Positions 37,261 through 50,100 of a stretch of DNA of 64,000 nucleotides are shown one piece after another. The position numbers were made by a program, and so were the translations under genes. Source of the DNA: Paramagnetospirillum marisnigri (lineage in GTDB: Bacteria > Pseudomonadota > Alphaproteobacteria > Rhodospirillales > Magnetospirillaceae); NCBI RefSeq assembly GCF_001650715.1, contig NZ_LWQT01000010.1, positions 104,257-168,256 on the forward strand, given 5' to 3'. Numbering within the stretch: position 1 is the first letter of the stretch; every line of letters starts with the position of its first letter. Below the pieces are notes generated by a model. The model ran no database searches. It was not told where the DNA came from and saw only the letters and a list, made by a program, of their open reading frames with translations.

Positions 37261-37422
37261 GGTTTCCTCTTGTTTCGCTGTGCGAAATCACGTTTCAAAC
37301 TTGCCTCCTGTGTAGAGCATTTCCCCAGGCCTGTCATCATCGGCGGCACCCTTGACCGAGTCCGGGCTGGCCGCTAGGGTTGCGACGGATTTGTTGCCAC
37401 TCCTGAAAAACGGCGGATTCCC

Positions 37423-38304
37423 ATGGGCATTATCGGGGCCAAGAAGCCCAGCTTCCAGAGCCTGATTCTCACCCTCCAGGCCTTCTGGGCCGAGCAGGGC
37501 TGCGTCATCCTCCAGCCATATGATATGGAGGTTGGAGCAGGGACCTTCCACCCCGCCACCACGCTGCGCGCGCTGGGGCCGGATAACTGGAAATGCGCCT
37601 ATGTCCAGCCATCGCGCCGTCCCAAGGACGGGCGCTATGGCGAGAATCCCAATCGCTTGCAGCATTACTACCAGTATCAGGTGCTGCTGAAGCCCAGTCC
37701 GCAGAATTCCCAGGAGCTTTACCTGGAAAGCCTGCGCCGCCTGGGCATCGACCCGCTGGCCCATGACATCCGCTTCGTCGAGGACGACTGGGAAAGCCCG
37801 ACGCTGGGCGCCTGGGGCCTGGGCTGGGAAGTGTGGTGCGACGGCATGGAGGTCACCCAGTTCACCTATTTCCAGCAGGTGGGCGGCATCGAATGCGATC
37901 CGGTGGCGGTGGAACTGACCTATGGCCTGGAACGCCTGGCCATGTATATCCAGGGCGTCGAGAACGTCTATGACCTGGACTTCAACGGCGACGGCGTCTC
38001 CTACGGCGATGTCTTCCTCCAGGCCGAGAAGGAATATTCGGCCCATAACTTCGAACATGCTGATACCGACATTCTGCTGCGACACTTCCTCGACGCCGAG
38101 AAGGAGTGTCAGAACCTGCTGGCCGCCGGAGTGGCGCTGCCCGCCTATGACCAGTGCATCAAGGCCAGCCACCGCTTCAACCTGCTGGACGCCCGGGGCG
38201 TCATCTCGGTGACCGAGCGCCAGGCCTATATCGGCCGCGTCCGCGCCCTGGCCAAGGCCTGCTGCGAGGGCTGGCTCGCCTCCCGTACCAAGAAGGAGGC
38301 CTAA
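37423..38304 (+). CDS. glyQ: Glycyl-tRNA synthetase alpha subunit
   Basis: The 293-aa protein is the class II catalytic subunit of the heterotetrameric bacterial GlyRS. It carries the conserved [37 protein letters not shown] and [10 protein letters not shown]. Length and motifs are normal. The start ATG is preceded by GGCGG. The beta subunit follows four bases after the stop, with AAGGAGG inside the end of glyQ, so the two are translated together. Confidence 0.97.
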   Translation: MGIIGAKKPSFQSLILTLQAFWAEQGCVILQPYDMEVGAGTFHPATTLRALGPDNWKCAYVQPSRRPKDGRYGENPNRLQHYYQYQVLLKPSPQNSQELYLESLRRLGIDPLAHDIRFVEDDWESPTLGAWGLGWEVWCDGMEVTQFTYFQQVGGIECDPVAVELTYGLERLAMYIQGVENVYDLDFNGDGVSYGDVFLQAEKEYSAHNFEHADTDILLRHFLDAEKECQNLLAAGVALPAYDQCIKASHRFNLLDARGVISVTERQAYIGRVRALAKACCEGWLASRTKKEA

Positions 38305-38308
38305 AGCA

Positions 38309-40369
38309 ATGGCCGAGTATCTGCTGGAAATCCTCTCCGAGGAAATCCCCGCCCGCATGCAGTCCCGCGCCGCCGACGACCTGCACCGCATGGTCACCGA
38401 TGGCCTGGGCAAGAACGGCATCGGTTTCGAGGCCGCCCGCGCCTATGTCACGCCGCGCCGTCTGGTGCTGGTGATCGAGGGCCTGCCCCTGGCCGGTCCC
38501 GATGTGTCGGAGGAAAAGCGCGGCCCCCGCGTCGGCTCCCCCGCCCAGGCCATGGACGGCTTCCTGAAGTCCACCGGCATGACGGTGGAGCAGTTGGAGC
38601 AACGCGATACCGGCAAGGGCGTGTTCTATTTCGCGGTCATCAACAAGAAGGGCCGCCCCACCGCCGAGGTGCTGACCGAGGTGGTGCAGGCCGCCATGGC
38701 CGACTTCCCCTGGCCCAAATCCATGCGCTGGGGCGCCAATGCCGTGCGCTGGGTCCGCCCGGTGCAGTCCATCATCAGCCTGCTGGACGGTCAGGTGGTG
38801 CCGGTGGCGTTCGGGCCGGTCGCGGCGGGCGACCTGACCGCCGGTCATCGCTTCCTGGCCCCCGAGACCTTCCGGGTCAAGGATTTCGCCGACTATCTCA
38901 ACAAGCTGCGCCATGCCAAGGTCATGCTGGACCCGGTGGAGCGCCGCCACGCCATCCTGTCCGGTGCCGAGGCGCTGGCGGCGGCGGAGGGACTGACGCT
39001 GAAGGCCGATGACGGTCTGCTCGCCGAGGTCTCGGGGCTGGTGGAATGGCCGGTGCCGTTGATCGGTTCCATCGACGACGCCTTCATGGATGTACCCGCC
39101 GAGGTGCTGATCACCTCAATGCGCTCGCACCAGAAGTATTTCTCGCTGCTGAAGGCCGACGGCTCGCTGGCACCGCGCTTCATCGTGGTCTCCAACATGG
39201 AAACTTCGGATGGCGGCAAGGCGGTTGTCGCCGGGAACCAGCGGGTGCTGCGCGCCCGGCTCTCGGATGCCAAGTTCTTCTGGGACACCGACCGCAAGCA
39301 CAGTTTGCAGAGCCGCCTGGGCAAGCTGGACGAGCGGCTGTTCTACGCCAAGCTCGGCACCCTGGCCGACAAGGTGGTCCGCATCCAGAATCTGGTGGGT
39401 GCCATGGGCTTCATGAGCCTGGAGCAACGCACCAACGCCCTGGTGGCCGCCACCCTGTGCAAGGCCGACCTGTCGTCGGAGATGGTGGGGGAGTTCCCCG
39501 AGCTCCAGGGCATCATGGGCCGCTATTACGCGCTGAACGACGGCCTCAACCCGGAGGTGGCCAATGCCATCGCCGAGCACTACTCGCCGCTGGGGCCGAG
39601 CGATTCCTGCCCCACCGCCCTGGCCTCGGTGGCGGTGTCGCTGGCCGACAAGATCGACTCGCTGGTGGGTTTCTTCGGCATCGACGAGAAGCCGACCGGC
39701 TCCAAGGACCCCTTCGCGCTGCGCCGCGCCGCGCTCGGCGTCATCCGGCTGATCGTCGAGAACGGATTGCGGGTGTCGCTGCGGACGCTGTTCACCGAAG
39801 CTCATAAGAGCTTCGAGTCGGCGCTGACCGCCGATGCGGCCAGTGTCGCCTCCGACCTGATGGCCTTTTTCGCCGACCGCCTGACGGTCGCGCTGAAGGA
39901 AAAGGGCGTTCGCCACGACCTGATCAACGCGGTGTTCGCGCTTGGTGGGGAGGACGATCTGGTGCGGCTGCTGGCCCGGGTCGATGCCCTGGCCGCCTTC
40001 CTGGCCTCGGACGATGGCGCCAATCTGCTGGTAGCCTATCGCCGCGCCGCCAATATCGTGCGCATCGAGGAAAAGAAGGACGGCGTCACCTATACGGGTA
40101 CCCCCGAGGGCCTGCAACTGCCCGAGGAGAAGGCCTTGGCCGAGGCCCTGGCCGGTATCGGCCCCCAGGTGGACGCGGCGCTGAAGGCCGAGGACTTCCA
40201 GGCTGCCATGGCGGCGCTGGCCACCCTGCGCCGTCCGCTGGACGCCTTCTTCGACAAGGTGACGGTGAATGCCGATGACCCGGCGCTGCGGGTCAACCGC
40301 CTGAAGCTGCTGGCCGCCATCGGTGCCGCCATGGGCCGGCTGGCCGATGTCTCCAAGGTGGAGGGGTAA
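38309..40369 (+). CDS. glyS: Glycyl-tRNA synthetase beta subunit
   Basis: The 686-aa protein binds and positions tRNA-Gly for the alpha subunit. It begins [15 protein letters not shown] and has the TPRRL motif and the HD-type segment with YFSLLKADG and [15 protein letters not shown] that are typical of GlyS. The C-terminal anticodon-binding region ends [12 protein letters not shown]. No frameshift or truncation is seen. It overlaps nothing and is followed 82 bases later by ppdK on the same strand. Confidence 0.97.
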   Translation: MAEYLLEILSEEIPARMQSRAADDLHRMVTDGLGKNGIGFEAARAYVTPRRLVLVIEGLPLAGPDVSEEKRGPRVGSPAQAMDGFLKSTGMTVEQLEQRDTGKGVFYFAVINKKGRPTAEVLTEVVQAAMADFPWPKSMRWGANAVRWVRPVQSIISLLDGQVVPVAFGPVAAGDLTAGHRFLAPETFRVKDFADYLNKLRHAKVMLDPVERRHAILSGAEALAAAEGLTLKADDGLLAEVSGLVEWPVPLIGSIDDAFMDVPAEVLITSMRSHQKYFSLLKADGSLAPRFIVVSNMETSDGGKAVVAGNQRVLRARLSDAKFFWDTDRKHSLQSRLGKLDERLFYAKLGTLADKVVRIQNLVGAMGFMSLEQRTNALVAATLCKADLSSEMVGEFPELQGIMGRYYALNDGLNPEVANAIAEHYSPLGPSDSCPTALASVAVSLADKIDSLVGFFGIDEKPTGSKDPFALRRAALGVIRLIVENGLRVSLRTLFTEAHKSFESALTADAASVASDLMAFFADRLTVALKEKGVRHDLINAVFALGGEDDLVRLLARVDALAAFLASDDGANLLVAYRRAANIVRIEEKKDGVTYTGTPEGLQLPEEKALAEALAGIGPQVDAALKAEDFQAAMAALATLRRPLDAFFDKVTVNADDPALRVNRLKLLAAIGAAMGRLADVSKVEG

Positions 40370-40451
40370 GGGGCTCCACCCCTATGCAGACCGCCTGGGA
40401 AGGCGCATTATCACTTAAGTCCGGTAAGACCAGTTGGGAGTGAGGACGACC

Positions 40452-43136
<2,685 letters not shown>

Positions 43137-43159
43137 GCGATGCTTGGTGGGTTCTTTGG

Positions 43160-43190
43160 AATAAGGGGGCTTCGGCCCCCTTATTTCTTT
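43160..43190 (+). terminator. Terminator after ppdK
   Basis: AATAAGGGGGC and GCCCCCTTATT (43160-43170 and 43175-43185) pair perfectly around TTCG, followed by TCTTT. Confidence 0.9.
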
Positions 43191-43284
43191 CCGCATTCCC
43201 CTTGAGCCCGGGCTCGCGAAGTGGCATTTCTTGTCTACGCATACAGACGAAAGTTTGTAGGCGCCACCAGCGAGGAACCGCCCC

Positions 43285-43695
43285 ATGACCGAGACTTTCG
43301 ACGACGCCTTCACCGCCTGGATGGCGGACAAGACCTTCCTGGTGGTGGAGGACATGTCCAGTTCCCGCATGCTGGAAGCCAGCCTGTTGCGCGGCCTCGG
43401 CGCCAAGAAGGTGGTGGCTGCCGTGGACGGCGCCGACGCCCTGGCCAAGCTCGACAGCGGCGCCGCCAGGCCCGACATCATTATCTGTGACTGGATCATG
43501 CCCGGCATCGACGGCATGGGGGTTCTGGAAGGCGCCAAGCAGCGCATTCCCGGGGTCAAGGTGGTCATGGTCACCGCCAAGACCGATCTGGATGACGTGA
43601 AGGTCGCCCTTGAGAAAGGGGCCGATGGCTACGTGGCCAAGCCCTTCACCCGTGACACCCTGGTGGCCTCGCTGAAGAAGCTGAAGGGCGCCTGA
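43285..43695 (+). CDS. Single-domain response regulator (CheY-like receiver)
   Basis: The 136-aa protein is a stand-alone receiver. The acidic pair is at VVEDM, the phosphoacceptor Asp lies in IICDWIMPGIDG, the switch Thr in VTAKTD, and the conserved Lys in YVAKPF. An N-terminal extension of about 15 residues precedes the fold. It has no output domain, so it acts by protein contact, as in motor switching, or as a phosphate shuttle. No histidine kinase is adjacent. The gap 43137-43284 holds only the ppdK terminator and an unassigned leader. Confidence 0.88.
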   Translation: MTETFDDAFTAWMADKTFLVVEDMSSSRMLEASLLRGLGAKKVVAAVDGADALAKLDSGAARPDIIICDWIMPGIDGMGVLEGAKQRIPGVKVVMVTAKTDLDDVKVALEKGADGYVAKPFTRDTLVASLKKLKGA

Positions 43696-43780
43696 TCTTT
43701 TTTTCAAGGCGGAGGGAATAAGGCGGGGGGGTGCCCTGTTTCATCCATATGGCCGATCCGAGCCATTGATGGAGGGACCC

Positions 43781-44155
43781 ATGACCATTCGCTTCCTCGC
43801 CGTTCTCGCCGCCGCCGCCCTGGCTGCCACCGCCGCCGTCGCCGCCCCGGCCATGACCGGTCAAAGCTCCCTGGGGCCGGTGCTGACCGATGCCAAGGGC
43901 ATGACCCTGTACACCTTCGACAAGGACGCCCCCGGCACCTCCAGCTGTGTCGACGCCTGCGCCCAGAACTGGCCGCCCTACATGGCCGGTGCCGGTGCCA
44001 TGGCCGAGGGTGACTATTCCGTGATCAAGCGGCCCGATGGCGCCATGCAGTGGGCCTATAAGGGCAAGCCGCTGTATCTGTGGGTCAAGGACGCCAAGCC
44101 CGGCGACACCACCGGCGAGGGCTTCAAGGATATCTGGCACGCCGCCAAGCCCTGA
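43781..44155 (+). CDS. Secreted PF03640-type (COG4315) lipoprotein-like repeat protein
   Basis: The 124-aa product has a signal peptide (MTIRFLAVLAAAALAATAAVAAPA) and two copies of the short PF03640 repeat. LGPVLTDAKGMTLYTFDKDAPGTSSCVDACAQNWPP is followed by a second copy centred on MQWAYKGKPLYLWVKDAKPGDTTG. The repeat is of unknown function and often lies beside ECF sigma/anti-sigma pairs. No lipobox cysteine is seen, so it is probably soluble and periplasmic. GGAGGG precedes the ATG. The ECF gene begins six bases after its stop, so it is the first gene of the operon. Confidence 0.85.
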   Translation: MTIRFLAVLAAAALAATAAVAAPAMTGQSSLGPVLTDAKGMTLYTFDKDAPGTSSCVDACAQNWPPYMAGAGAMAEGDYSVIKRPDGAMQWAYKGKPLYLWVKDAKPGDTTGEGFKDIWHAAKP

Positions 44156-44161
44156 TCGATC

Positions 44162-44668
44162 ATGAGTTCGGTGGAGAGCCAGATCGAGGCACAGATCCCA
44201 GGCCTGCGGCGTTATGCCAGGGCGCTGACCGGCAATGTCGCCCGGGCCGACGATCTGGTGCAGGATTGCCTCGAACGGGCGCTGTCGCGTCTTGCCCTGT
44301 GGCGGCGCGGCAGCAATCTGAAGGCCTGGCTCTTCACCATCATGCGCAATGTCTGGCTCAATGACCTGGCCCGTCACCGGGCGCGGCCGGACATGGACGC
44401 CTCCGACGACGGACTGGATCAGGCGGTGGTGGCCCCGGGGCAGATGGAGCGTCTGGTGATGCGTGACCTTGCCTCGGCGCTGGCGCAACTGGCGCCGGAA
44501 CAGCGTGAGGCGGTGCTGCTGGTGGGTTTGGAAGGGATGAGTTACGCCGAGGTGGCCGAGGTGACCGGCGTGCCGGTGGGAACGGTGATGTCGCGCCTGA
44601 AGCGCGGACGCGATCGTCTCGCCCGGTTGATGCACGGCGCCGAACCGGCGATCAGGAGAGTGAAATGA
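44162..44668 (+). CDS. ECF-type RNA polymerase sigma factor
   Basis: The 168-aa protein has region 2 at about 15-75 (DDLVQDCLERALSRLALW, AWLFTIMRNVWLNDLARHR) and region 4 at about 100-158 (LAPEQREAVLLVGLEGMSYAEVAEVTGVPVGTVMSRLKRGR). It should direct transcription of a stress or envelope regulon when released from its anti-sigma factor, encoded by the next gene with a four-base overlap (ATGA). Promoters it reads cannot be deduced here; autoregulation of this operon is likely. Confidence 0.92.
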   Translation: MSSVESQIEAQIPGLRRYARALTGNVARADDLVQDCLERALSRLALWRRGSNLKAWLFTIMRNVWLNDLARHRARPDMDASDDGLDQAVVAPGQMERLVMRDLASALAQLAPEQREAVLLVGLEGMSYAEVAEVTGVPVGTVMSRLKRGRDRLARLMHGAEPAIRRVK

Positions 44669-45432
44669 CGCGGCTGAGTGACGACGACCTCCATGCCTAT
44701 CTCGATGGCGAGCTCGATCCGGCTCGGACCATCGAGGTCGAGGCATGGCTGGAAGCCGAACCGCAGGAGGCCGAGCGGCTTCGCCGCTGGTCCGATCAGA
44801 AGGAGGGCCTGCATCGCCTGTTCGATCCGGTGCTGGACGAGCCGGTTCCGCCGCGCCTGAGCCTTGCCGCCGTCAAGTCTGGCCGCCGGGCGCCCCTGGC
44901 AGGTGTTCTGCGGTTGGCCGCCGCCCTGGCCCTGGTCCTGGCGGGGGGGGCGGGGGGATGGTGGTTGCGCGGCGACGGCCAGGGGGACGGGCGTCCGCTC
45001 GCCACCGCCATGGCCGCCGAAGCCGTGTCCGCCCATGTGGTCTTCGCGGCGGAGGTGCGCCATCCGGTCGAGGTGGCGGTGTCAGACAAGGCCCATCTGG
45101 TGGGCTGGTTGTCCAAGCGGCTGGGAGCGCCGTTGAAGGTCCCCGACCTGTCGTCGGGCGGATTTACCTTGATGGGCGGGCGGCTGCTGCCCGCCTCGGA
45201 GTCCAGCGCCGCCGCCCAGTTCATGTATGAAAGCGCCAGCGGCCAGCGCCTGACCCTGTATCTGCGCCGGTCCGGCGGGGGCGAGACCACTGCCTTCCGT
45301 TTCGCCAACCAGAACGGGGTCGAGGCCTTCACCTGGATGGATGGGCCCTTCGGCTATGCCCTGGTGGCCGACATGCCGCGTGACCGCCTGCTGCCCCTGG
45401 CCCAGGCGGTGTATCACCAGTTGGAGAAGTGA
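44665..45432 (+). CDS. Transmembrane anti-sigma factor
   Basis: The 255-aa protein has a cytoplasmic anti-sigma domain (LSDDDLHAYLDGELDPA, EVEAWLEAEPQEAERL), a single membrane span at about 79-100, and a periplasmic domain of about 150 residues (ESASGQRLTLYLRRSGG). The usual zinc-binding HxxxCxxC of ZAS proteins is absent, so it would bind its sigma factor without zinc. It is translationally coupled to the ECF gene and should hold the sigma factor at the membrane until a periplasmic signal acts. Confidence 0.88.
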   Translation: MTRLSDDDLHAYLDGELDPARTIEVEAWLEAEPQEAERLRRWSDQKEGLHRLFDPVLDEPVPPRLSLAAVKSGRRAPLAGVLRLAAALALVLAGGAGGWWLRGDGQGDGRPLATAMAAEAVSAHVVFAAEVRHPVEVAVSDKAHLVGWLSKRLGAPLKVPDLSSGGFTLMGGRLLPASESSAAAQFMYESASGQRLTLYLRRSGGGETTAFRFANQNGVEAFTWMDGPFGYALVADMPRDRLLPLAQAVYHQLEK

Positions 45433-45481
45433 TCCCGCCCATGCAATATGGGCGGATGTCCTTCACCGGCAGGAGAGCGCC

Positions 45482-45703
45482 ATGATCGGCCCCGACGGCA
45501 AGCCCCAGACCCGTGAGCAGATTCGTGCCGCCATCGCCACTTACGGCGCCTCGGCGCGCGGCTCGAAGGAGTTCATGGCCCTGCCCCGCGCCCTGGTGAC
45601 CATTCTCGACAATCTGGCCTTGGGCAAGACCACCTATGTCAAAGGGATGGACGGTCAGGTTCAGGTGACGCGGCGCAAGGACAAGAGTCTCGCCGTCGGT
45701 TGA
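45482..45703 (+). CDS. Small hypothetical protein (73 aa)
   Basis: The frame encodes a soluble, basic 73-aa protein (MIGPDGKPQTREQIRAAIATYGASARGSKEFMALPRALV at the start). AGGAGAG precedes the ATG by six bases, supporting translation; the longer frame from 45341 reads into the anti-sigma gene. No family was recognised. It lies 49 bases after the anti-sigma stop and may belong to the same transcript. Confidence 0.6.
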   Translation: MIGPDGKPQTREQIRAAIATYGASARGSKEFMALPRALVTILDNLALGKTTYVKGMDGQVQVTRRKDKSLAVG

Positions 45704-45769
45704 AATCGGTTTCCCACGGCCTTCGGCTTGGTTAAACTCCCGGCCAAGCAACCTGAACCGGTGAGACCC

Positions 45770-46111
45770 ATGAGAAACCTGAAAGCCCTGGTGTTGTTCG
45801 GCGCCGTCCTGGCGTTTCCCTCCGTCGCGCTGGCGGGCGGTTGGGCCGTCGATACGGCGTCCAACTGCAAGGTCTGGAATGATTTCCCCGAACCCGGCGA
45901 GACCGTGAGCTGGACCGGCGCCTGCTACAACGGCCTGGCCGTGGGGCAGGGCAAGGTGGTGTGGTCCATTCGCGGCAAGGCCTACGAGCAGTATATCGGC
46001 GGCATGCTGGAAGGGCGCAAGCACGGCAAGGGCAAGATCATCCGCGCCGATGGCGATGTCGAGGAAGCCACTTTCGTCCTGGGGCACCGCACGCCGCACA
46101 TGTTCTGGTAG
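45770..46111 (+). CDS. Secreted MORN-repeat protein
   Basis: The 113-aa product has a signal peptide (MRNLKALVLFGAVLAFPSVALA) and a mature chain that includes MORN-like units: WTGACYNGLAVGQGKVVW, then YIGGMLEGRKHGKGKIIRADG. The GxxxGxGxxxxxxG spacing is typical of MORN motifs, which often bind lipids or other proteins. A single cysteine pair near the N-terminus could form a disulfide. The function is unknown. It converges with the amidohydrolase gene six bases away. Confidence 0.75.
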   Translation: MRNLKALVLFGAVLAFPSVALAGGWAVDTASNCKVWNDFPEPGETVSWTGACYNGLAVGQGKVVWSIRGKAYEQYIGGMLEGRKHGKGKIIRADGDVEEATFVLGHRTPHMFW

Positions 46112-46117
46112 GGTCGC

Positions 46118-46939
46118 CTACCGCCCGATCGGCGGGAACAGCGCCTCGGCGTTGTCCCGCGCGATTCGTGCCGCCGCCTCGGGCGGCAGCTTGTCGAGCC
46201 AGTCCCGCGCCCAGGCGGCGTGCTCGCCCACCTCTCTCCAGCGTTCCGGGGTATAGGTGTCGGTTCCGACCATGAAGCGGTCGGGAAATTCCAGCAGCAG
46301 ACTCTTCCATTCCGGGGCGATATCGCCGCCCCGCGCCACGTCATAGCGGAAGGACAGGTCGGCCCAAAGATTGGGCTGGCGCCGCATCAGGGCGCGGACC
46401 GTCTCCGGCTTCTCGAACCCGGCATGGGCCCATAGGATGCGGGCCTTCGGGTCCTGGCGGAACAACCGTTCCACCGCATCGGCGTCGGAATGGGCATGCA
46501 GCACCAATCCATACTGGCGGGCCAATTCCACCATGCGTCGCACAATCGGCAGGTCGGCATCGGCGCCGGAGACGTGGAATTCCCCCAGGGCGACATAGCG
46601 ATGGGTCCGCAGCCGATCCTCCACATGGGCGAGGATGGCGGGATCGCGCAGCCACGAGGTCAACTGTCCCCGCCGCTGATAAGGCCGCAGCGCCGGGCGG
46701 ATCAGATCGGGGGCGGCGGCGAAAAGGCGCTGGGTGCCTTCGTCACTGGAACTGGACACCAGGGCGGCGACAATGCCCGCCTGGCGCAGCCGCGCCACCG
46801 CTTCGGCGGTGGGGGTGGAGTCCCAGGCGTCATGGCTGTAATGGATATGGGCATCGAACAGGGGCCGTTCCCCAGCGGCCAGCGGTGCCGAGAGCAGCAG
46901 GCCGATCAGAATTCCCGTCAGCCATGCAGGCATATCCAT
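46118..46939 (-). CDS. Exported amidohydrolase-family protein (TatD/amidohydrolase_2-like)
   Basis: The 273-aa protein has a signal or anchor (MDMPAWLTGILIGLLLSAPLAAG) and a TIM-barrel amidohydrolase core with the metal-binding motif FDAHIHYSHD, histidines in ALGEFHVSG, LHAHSDAD and ILWAHAGFEKP, and a C-terminal DTYTPERWR aspartate. These residues fit a metal-dependent hydrolase. The substrate is unknown; a periplasmic location is unusual for TatD relatives and suggests a lactone, amide or phosphoester substrate from outside. The gene is isolated. Confidence 0.82.
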   Translation of the reverse strand: MDMPAWLTGILIGLLLSAPLAAGERPLFDAHIHYSHDAWDSTPTAEAVARLRQAGIVAALVSSSSDEGTQRLFAAAPDLIRPALRPYQRRGQLTSWLRDPAILAHVEDRLRTHRYVALGEFHVSGADADLPIVRRMVELARQYGLVLHAHSDADAVERLFRQDPKARILWAHAGFEKPETVRALMRRQPNLWADLSFRYDVARGGDIAPEWKSLLLEFPDRFMVGTDTYTPERWREVGEHAAWARDWLDKLPPEAAARIARDNAEALFPPIGR

Positions 46940-46961
46940 CTCCCTTGCGCCGAAGTTCGGC

Positions 46962-47066
46962 TGTCATCCCGAGCGGAGCGAGGGATCTCCACTTGGTGTG
47001 GTCGTGCCGATTCTGAGCGATCGGATCAGGATGGGATCCCTCCTCCCGATGGTTGTCGGGATGACA
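46962..47066. repeat. Dispersed palindromic repeat, copy B
   Basis: The element has the same perfect 11-bp ends as copy A: TGTCATCCCGA at 46962-46972 and its complement at 47056-47066. It is in opposite orientation to copy A. The inner arms also match (TCCCGACAACCATCGGGAGG against TCCCGACGACCATCGGGAGG). It lies in the 188-base gap between the amidohydrolase gene and the TPR-glycosyltransferase gene, where nothing coding was seen. Confidence 0.8.
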
Positions 47067-47127
47067 GGTTATTTCATTCGCCGACCGGTATCAGATGGCG
47101 GTGCCGCATCCGTGCGTCAAGGCGGGA

Positions 47128-50100
47128 TCAACCCCGTTTCTTGGCCGTCAGGATCTTGAGGCCGGCCGCCACGCGGCTGACGGCGTGGCGCCACGATCCG
47201 TCCGGGGACTGGCGGAACAGCCGGGCGGTGGGATACCAGGGGCTGTCGTCGCGGCCGCGCGGCCAACGCCAGGTGAAGGCGTCGGGCAGCAGGACCCAGG
47301 CGGGCTTGCCCATGGCGGCGGCGAGATGCAGTTCGGGGGTATCGCCGCCCACCACCACATCCAGCCCGGCAATGACGGCGGCGGCCTCGGCCATGTCGGC
47401 GGGCGGCGGCGCCAGGACCTCCACCAGGGTATGGGCGCCAATGGCACTCAGGGAACGCTCCGCCTCCGTGTCCACCAGGGCGGTCAGAGCCAGTTCCGGA
47501 TCGGCGGCCAGACCGATCATCTCCCCCAGCGGGCAGGCGCGATCGAGCGGGCGCCCGCCCCAACTCAGACCGACGCGCAGGCGTTCGTCCTTGGGCAGGC
47601 GGCGCGGCCGCAGATGGTCGGGCACGCTCAGATAGCCGCCGCGCTGGGCGCGCAGGGTGGTGGCGCCATGCAGCAGGCGGGGCAACTGGCTCATGGCGAC
47701 GCGGTATTCGCAGACCGGCAGGGGTTCGTCGCCGATGGTGACATGCTCGACCCCGGTGACGTCATGGAGCAGCGGCTCCAGTTCGGGGACGCAGAAGACG
47801 GTGACCAGTCCGCCCCGGGCGGCGATTTGCGGGATGAAGCGGGACAACAAGATGGCATCGGCCAGATCGCAGTCCTGATACACCATGATGTTGTCGGCCA
47901 TCAGATCCTCGCCCTGCCAGGGCGGGACCTGGGGATCGGGCGGCGGTGCCGAGGGGCGGGCGCGGAACAGCGCCAGCCCATCCGCGGTTTCCCCCGCCGC
48001 CATCAGCACCTGGGCCAGGGACCATTCGGCGCCGCGTCGGCGGTCGAGGATGCGACGCAGCAGGCGGGCGGCCTCGTCCAGGCGGCCCTGGTCGCGTCGC
48101 AGCATGGCAAGGTCGTAGATGAAATCCGGGTCATCGGGGTCCATGTCCAGGGCGCGCTCGATGGCGACCTCGGCCTCGTCATAGCGATGCAACTCGCGAA
48201 GCGCATTGCCCAGATTGGCGGTGACTCCGGCGGTAACTACCCGGGTGAGGGCGCGGCGATAACATGCGATGGCGGCGTCTCGCCGCCCCGCCATATGCAT
48301 CAGCACGCCCTTATTGGCGTTGGCACCCGGGGCGAAGGGGTCCTTGATCAGGGCTTTGGCGTAGCATTCCGCCGCTCCGCCCAAATCCCGCATGCCCTGC
48401 AACGAAACCCCGTCCTCCACCAGCCGTTCGGCCTCGGCATGCCATTTGCCGATTTCGGCGGGGGAGGGCGGCAGGGTGGCGGGACCATAATGCTCGACCG
48501 GTTCCAGGCCGGGTGCCAGGGCCAGCACGGTACCCGGGCGCTGGTCGAAAGGGGCCAGCGGGCCAAAGGCCACCTCGGTGGGGAAGCTCCACAGGCTGAA
48601 ACCCATCTCGGCCGCCCGCTCGGCGGCGGAGGATCCGGGGCGATGCTCGAACAGGATCACGTCGGCCGGGCGGCTGGAGATTCCTGCCAGGACGGATTCC
48701 TCCCAACCGGTCTGGCCGACGCGCACCACCAGCCGGCGGGCGGCGAAGCCGGGACGCTCGGCCAACAGCCGGTCCAGGCTGGTGGTGGCGATGTGGCCGG
48801 GAATGCCGGGGGGAAGGCTGAAGACCCGCCGCCCGGAACGGACATGGGCGCTGGCCAGGACCTCTTCGCCATCGCGTCCCAGGGCCGCCTCGATCACCTC
48901 GATGGTGGGACGGTCGCGGAAATGCTCGCGCAGGGCGGCGGCCCGGGAGGGGCTGGGGTCGATGGCCAAGACCTCGATATCGTCGCGCTCGGGAATCAGG
49001 TCGCCATCATCGGCCTGGCAGTCCACCAGCAGGTCGCCGGGTCGCAGATGGGCGTCAAGCAGGGCGCGGTGGGCGGGGGCTGGTCCCATGGCCCGGAAGC
49101 GCAGCCGCGCCTGGGCGGTGGCGCTGTCATCGGCCAGCCGCGCCAGATGCAGTCGGGCGGCATGCAGTACCGGTTCCCAGTCCTCTCCCTGGCCGCGCCG
49201 CAGCAACTGGGCCGTGGGATACCAGGGAGAGCGCTCGGTGTCGCGCATCCAGCGGGGATGGCCGTCGGCGGGGATCAGCACCAGGACCGGCTTGCCCATG
49301 GCGCCCGCCAGATGGGCGGTGGGGCAGTCGGCGGCGACGATGACATCCAACTCGGCGATACGTCCGGCCAGATCGGCGTAATCGGCGATGGTGGGGCCGA
49401 GATCGGTGACCAGCGAGGGGTCGGCAAGATTGGCGGCGGCGTCGGCATCGGCGCTGACCTCCAGCGCGAACAGCACGACGCCGGGGATTTCCGCCAGGGG
49501 CAGGAACAGCGGGAAGGGAATGGCGGCGGCCTGATCGCGCCCTGCCCAGGCGATGCCCACCTTCAAGGCGGTATCGGGCGGCGCCAGGATGGGGCGGCGG
49601 CGGCGCGGCGGCGGCTCCAGCCACGGTGCCTCGGGCATGTGCTCCAGGTCGAAATCCAGCAGCCGCGGCAGGTCCATCAGCGAAGCGACGAAGTCGGCCT
49701 CCACGTCCAGCGGCAGCGGCCGGTCGCTGCGTTCCACCCGGGTCACTCCCTCCATTCCGGTGACCAAGGGCATCAGCCCAGGCTGAACCACCAAGATCAG
49801 TCGGGCATTGGGCCGGGCCGCCAGCGGCACGTATCTCAGCATGCGCAGGGTGTCGGACAGGCTGTTCTCGGCGAACAGCAGCAGGCTGGCGCCATTCAAG
49901 GGCGCTCCATCCCAAGCGAGCCCGTGGATGGCGGGTCGCCCCGATCCGGGGCGCAGCCAGCGCCATTCGGCGTCGCGCCAGGACTCGGCCAATCGTCCGG
50001 TCATGACCAGCAGGTCGGCGCGGGCCAGGCGGGCTTCCAGGTTTTCGTCGTCCAGGGCCAAGGCGCGGTCGATGCGCAAGGAGGCCTCTTCCATGCGGCC

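Noticed and set aside
45341..45481. Extension of the 73-aa protein into the anti-sigma gene
   Set aside because: It overlaps the anti-sigma frame and lacks a Shine-Dalgarno; AGGAGAG supports the ATG at 45482.
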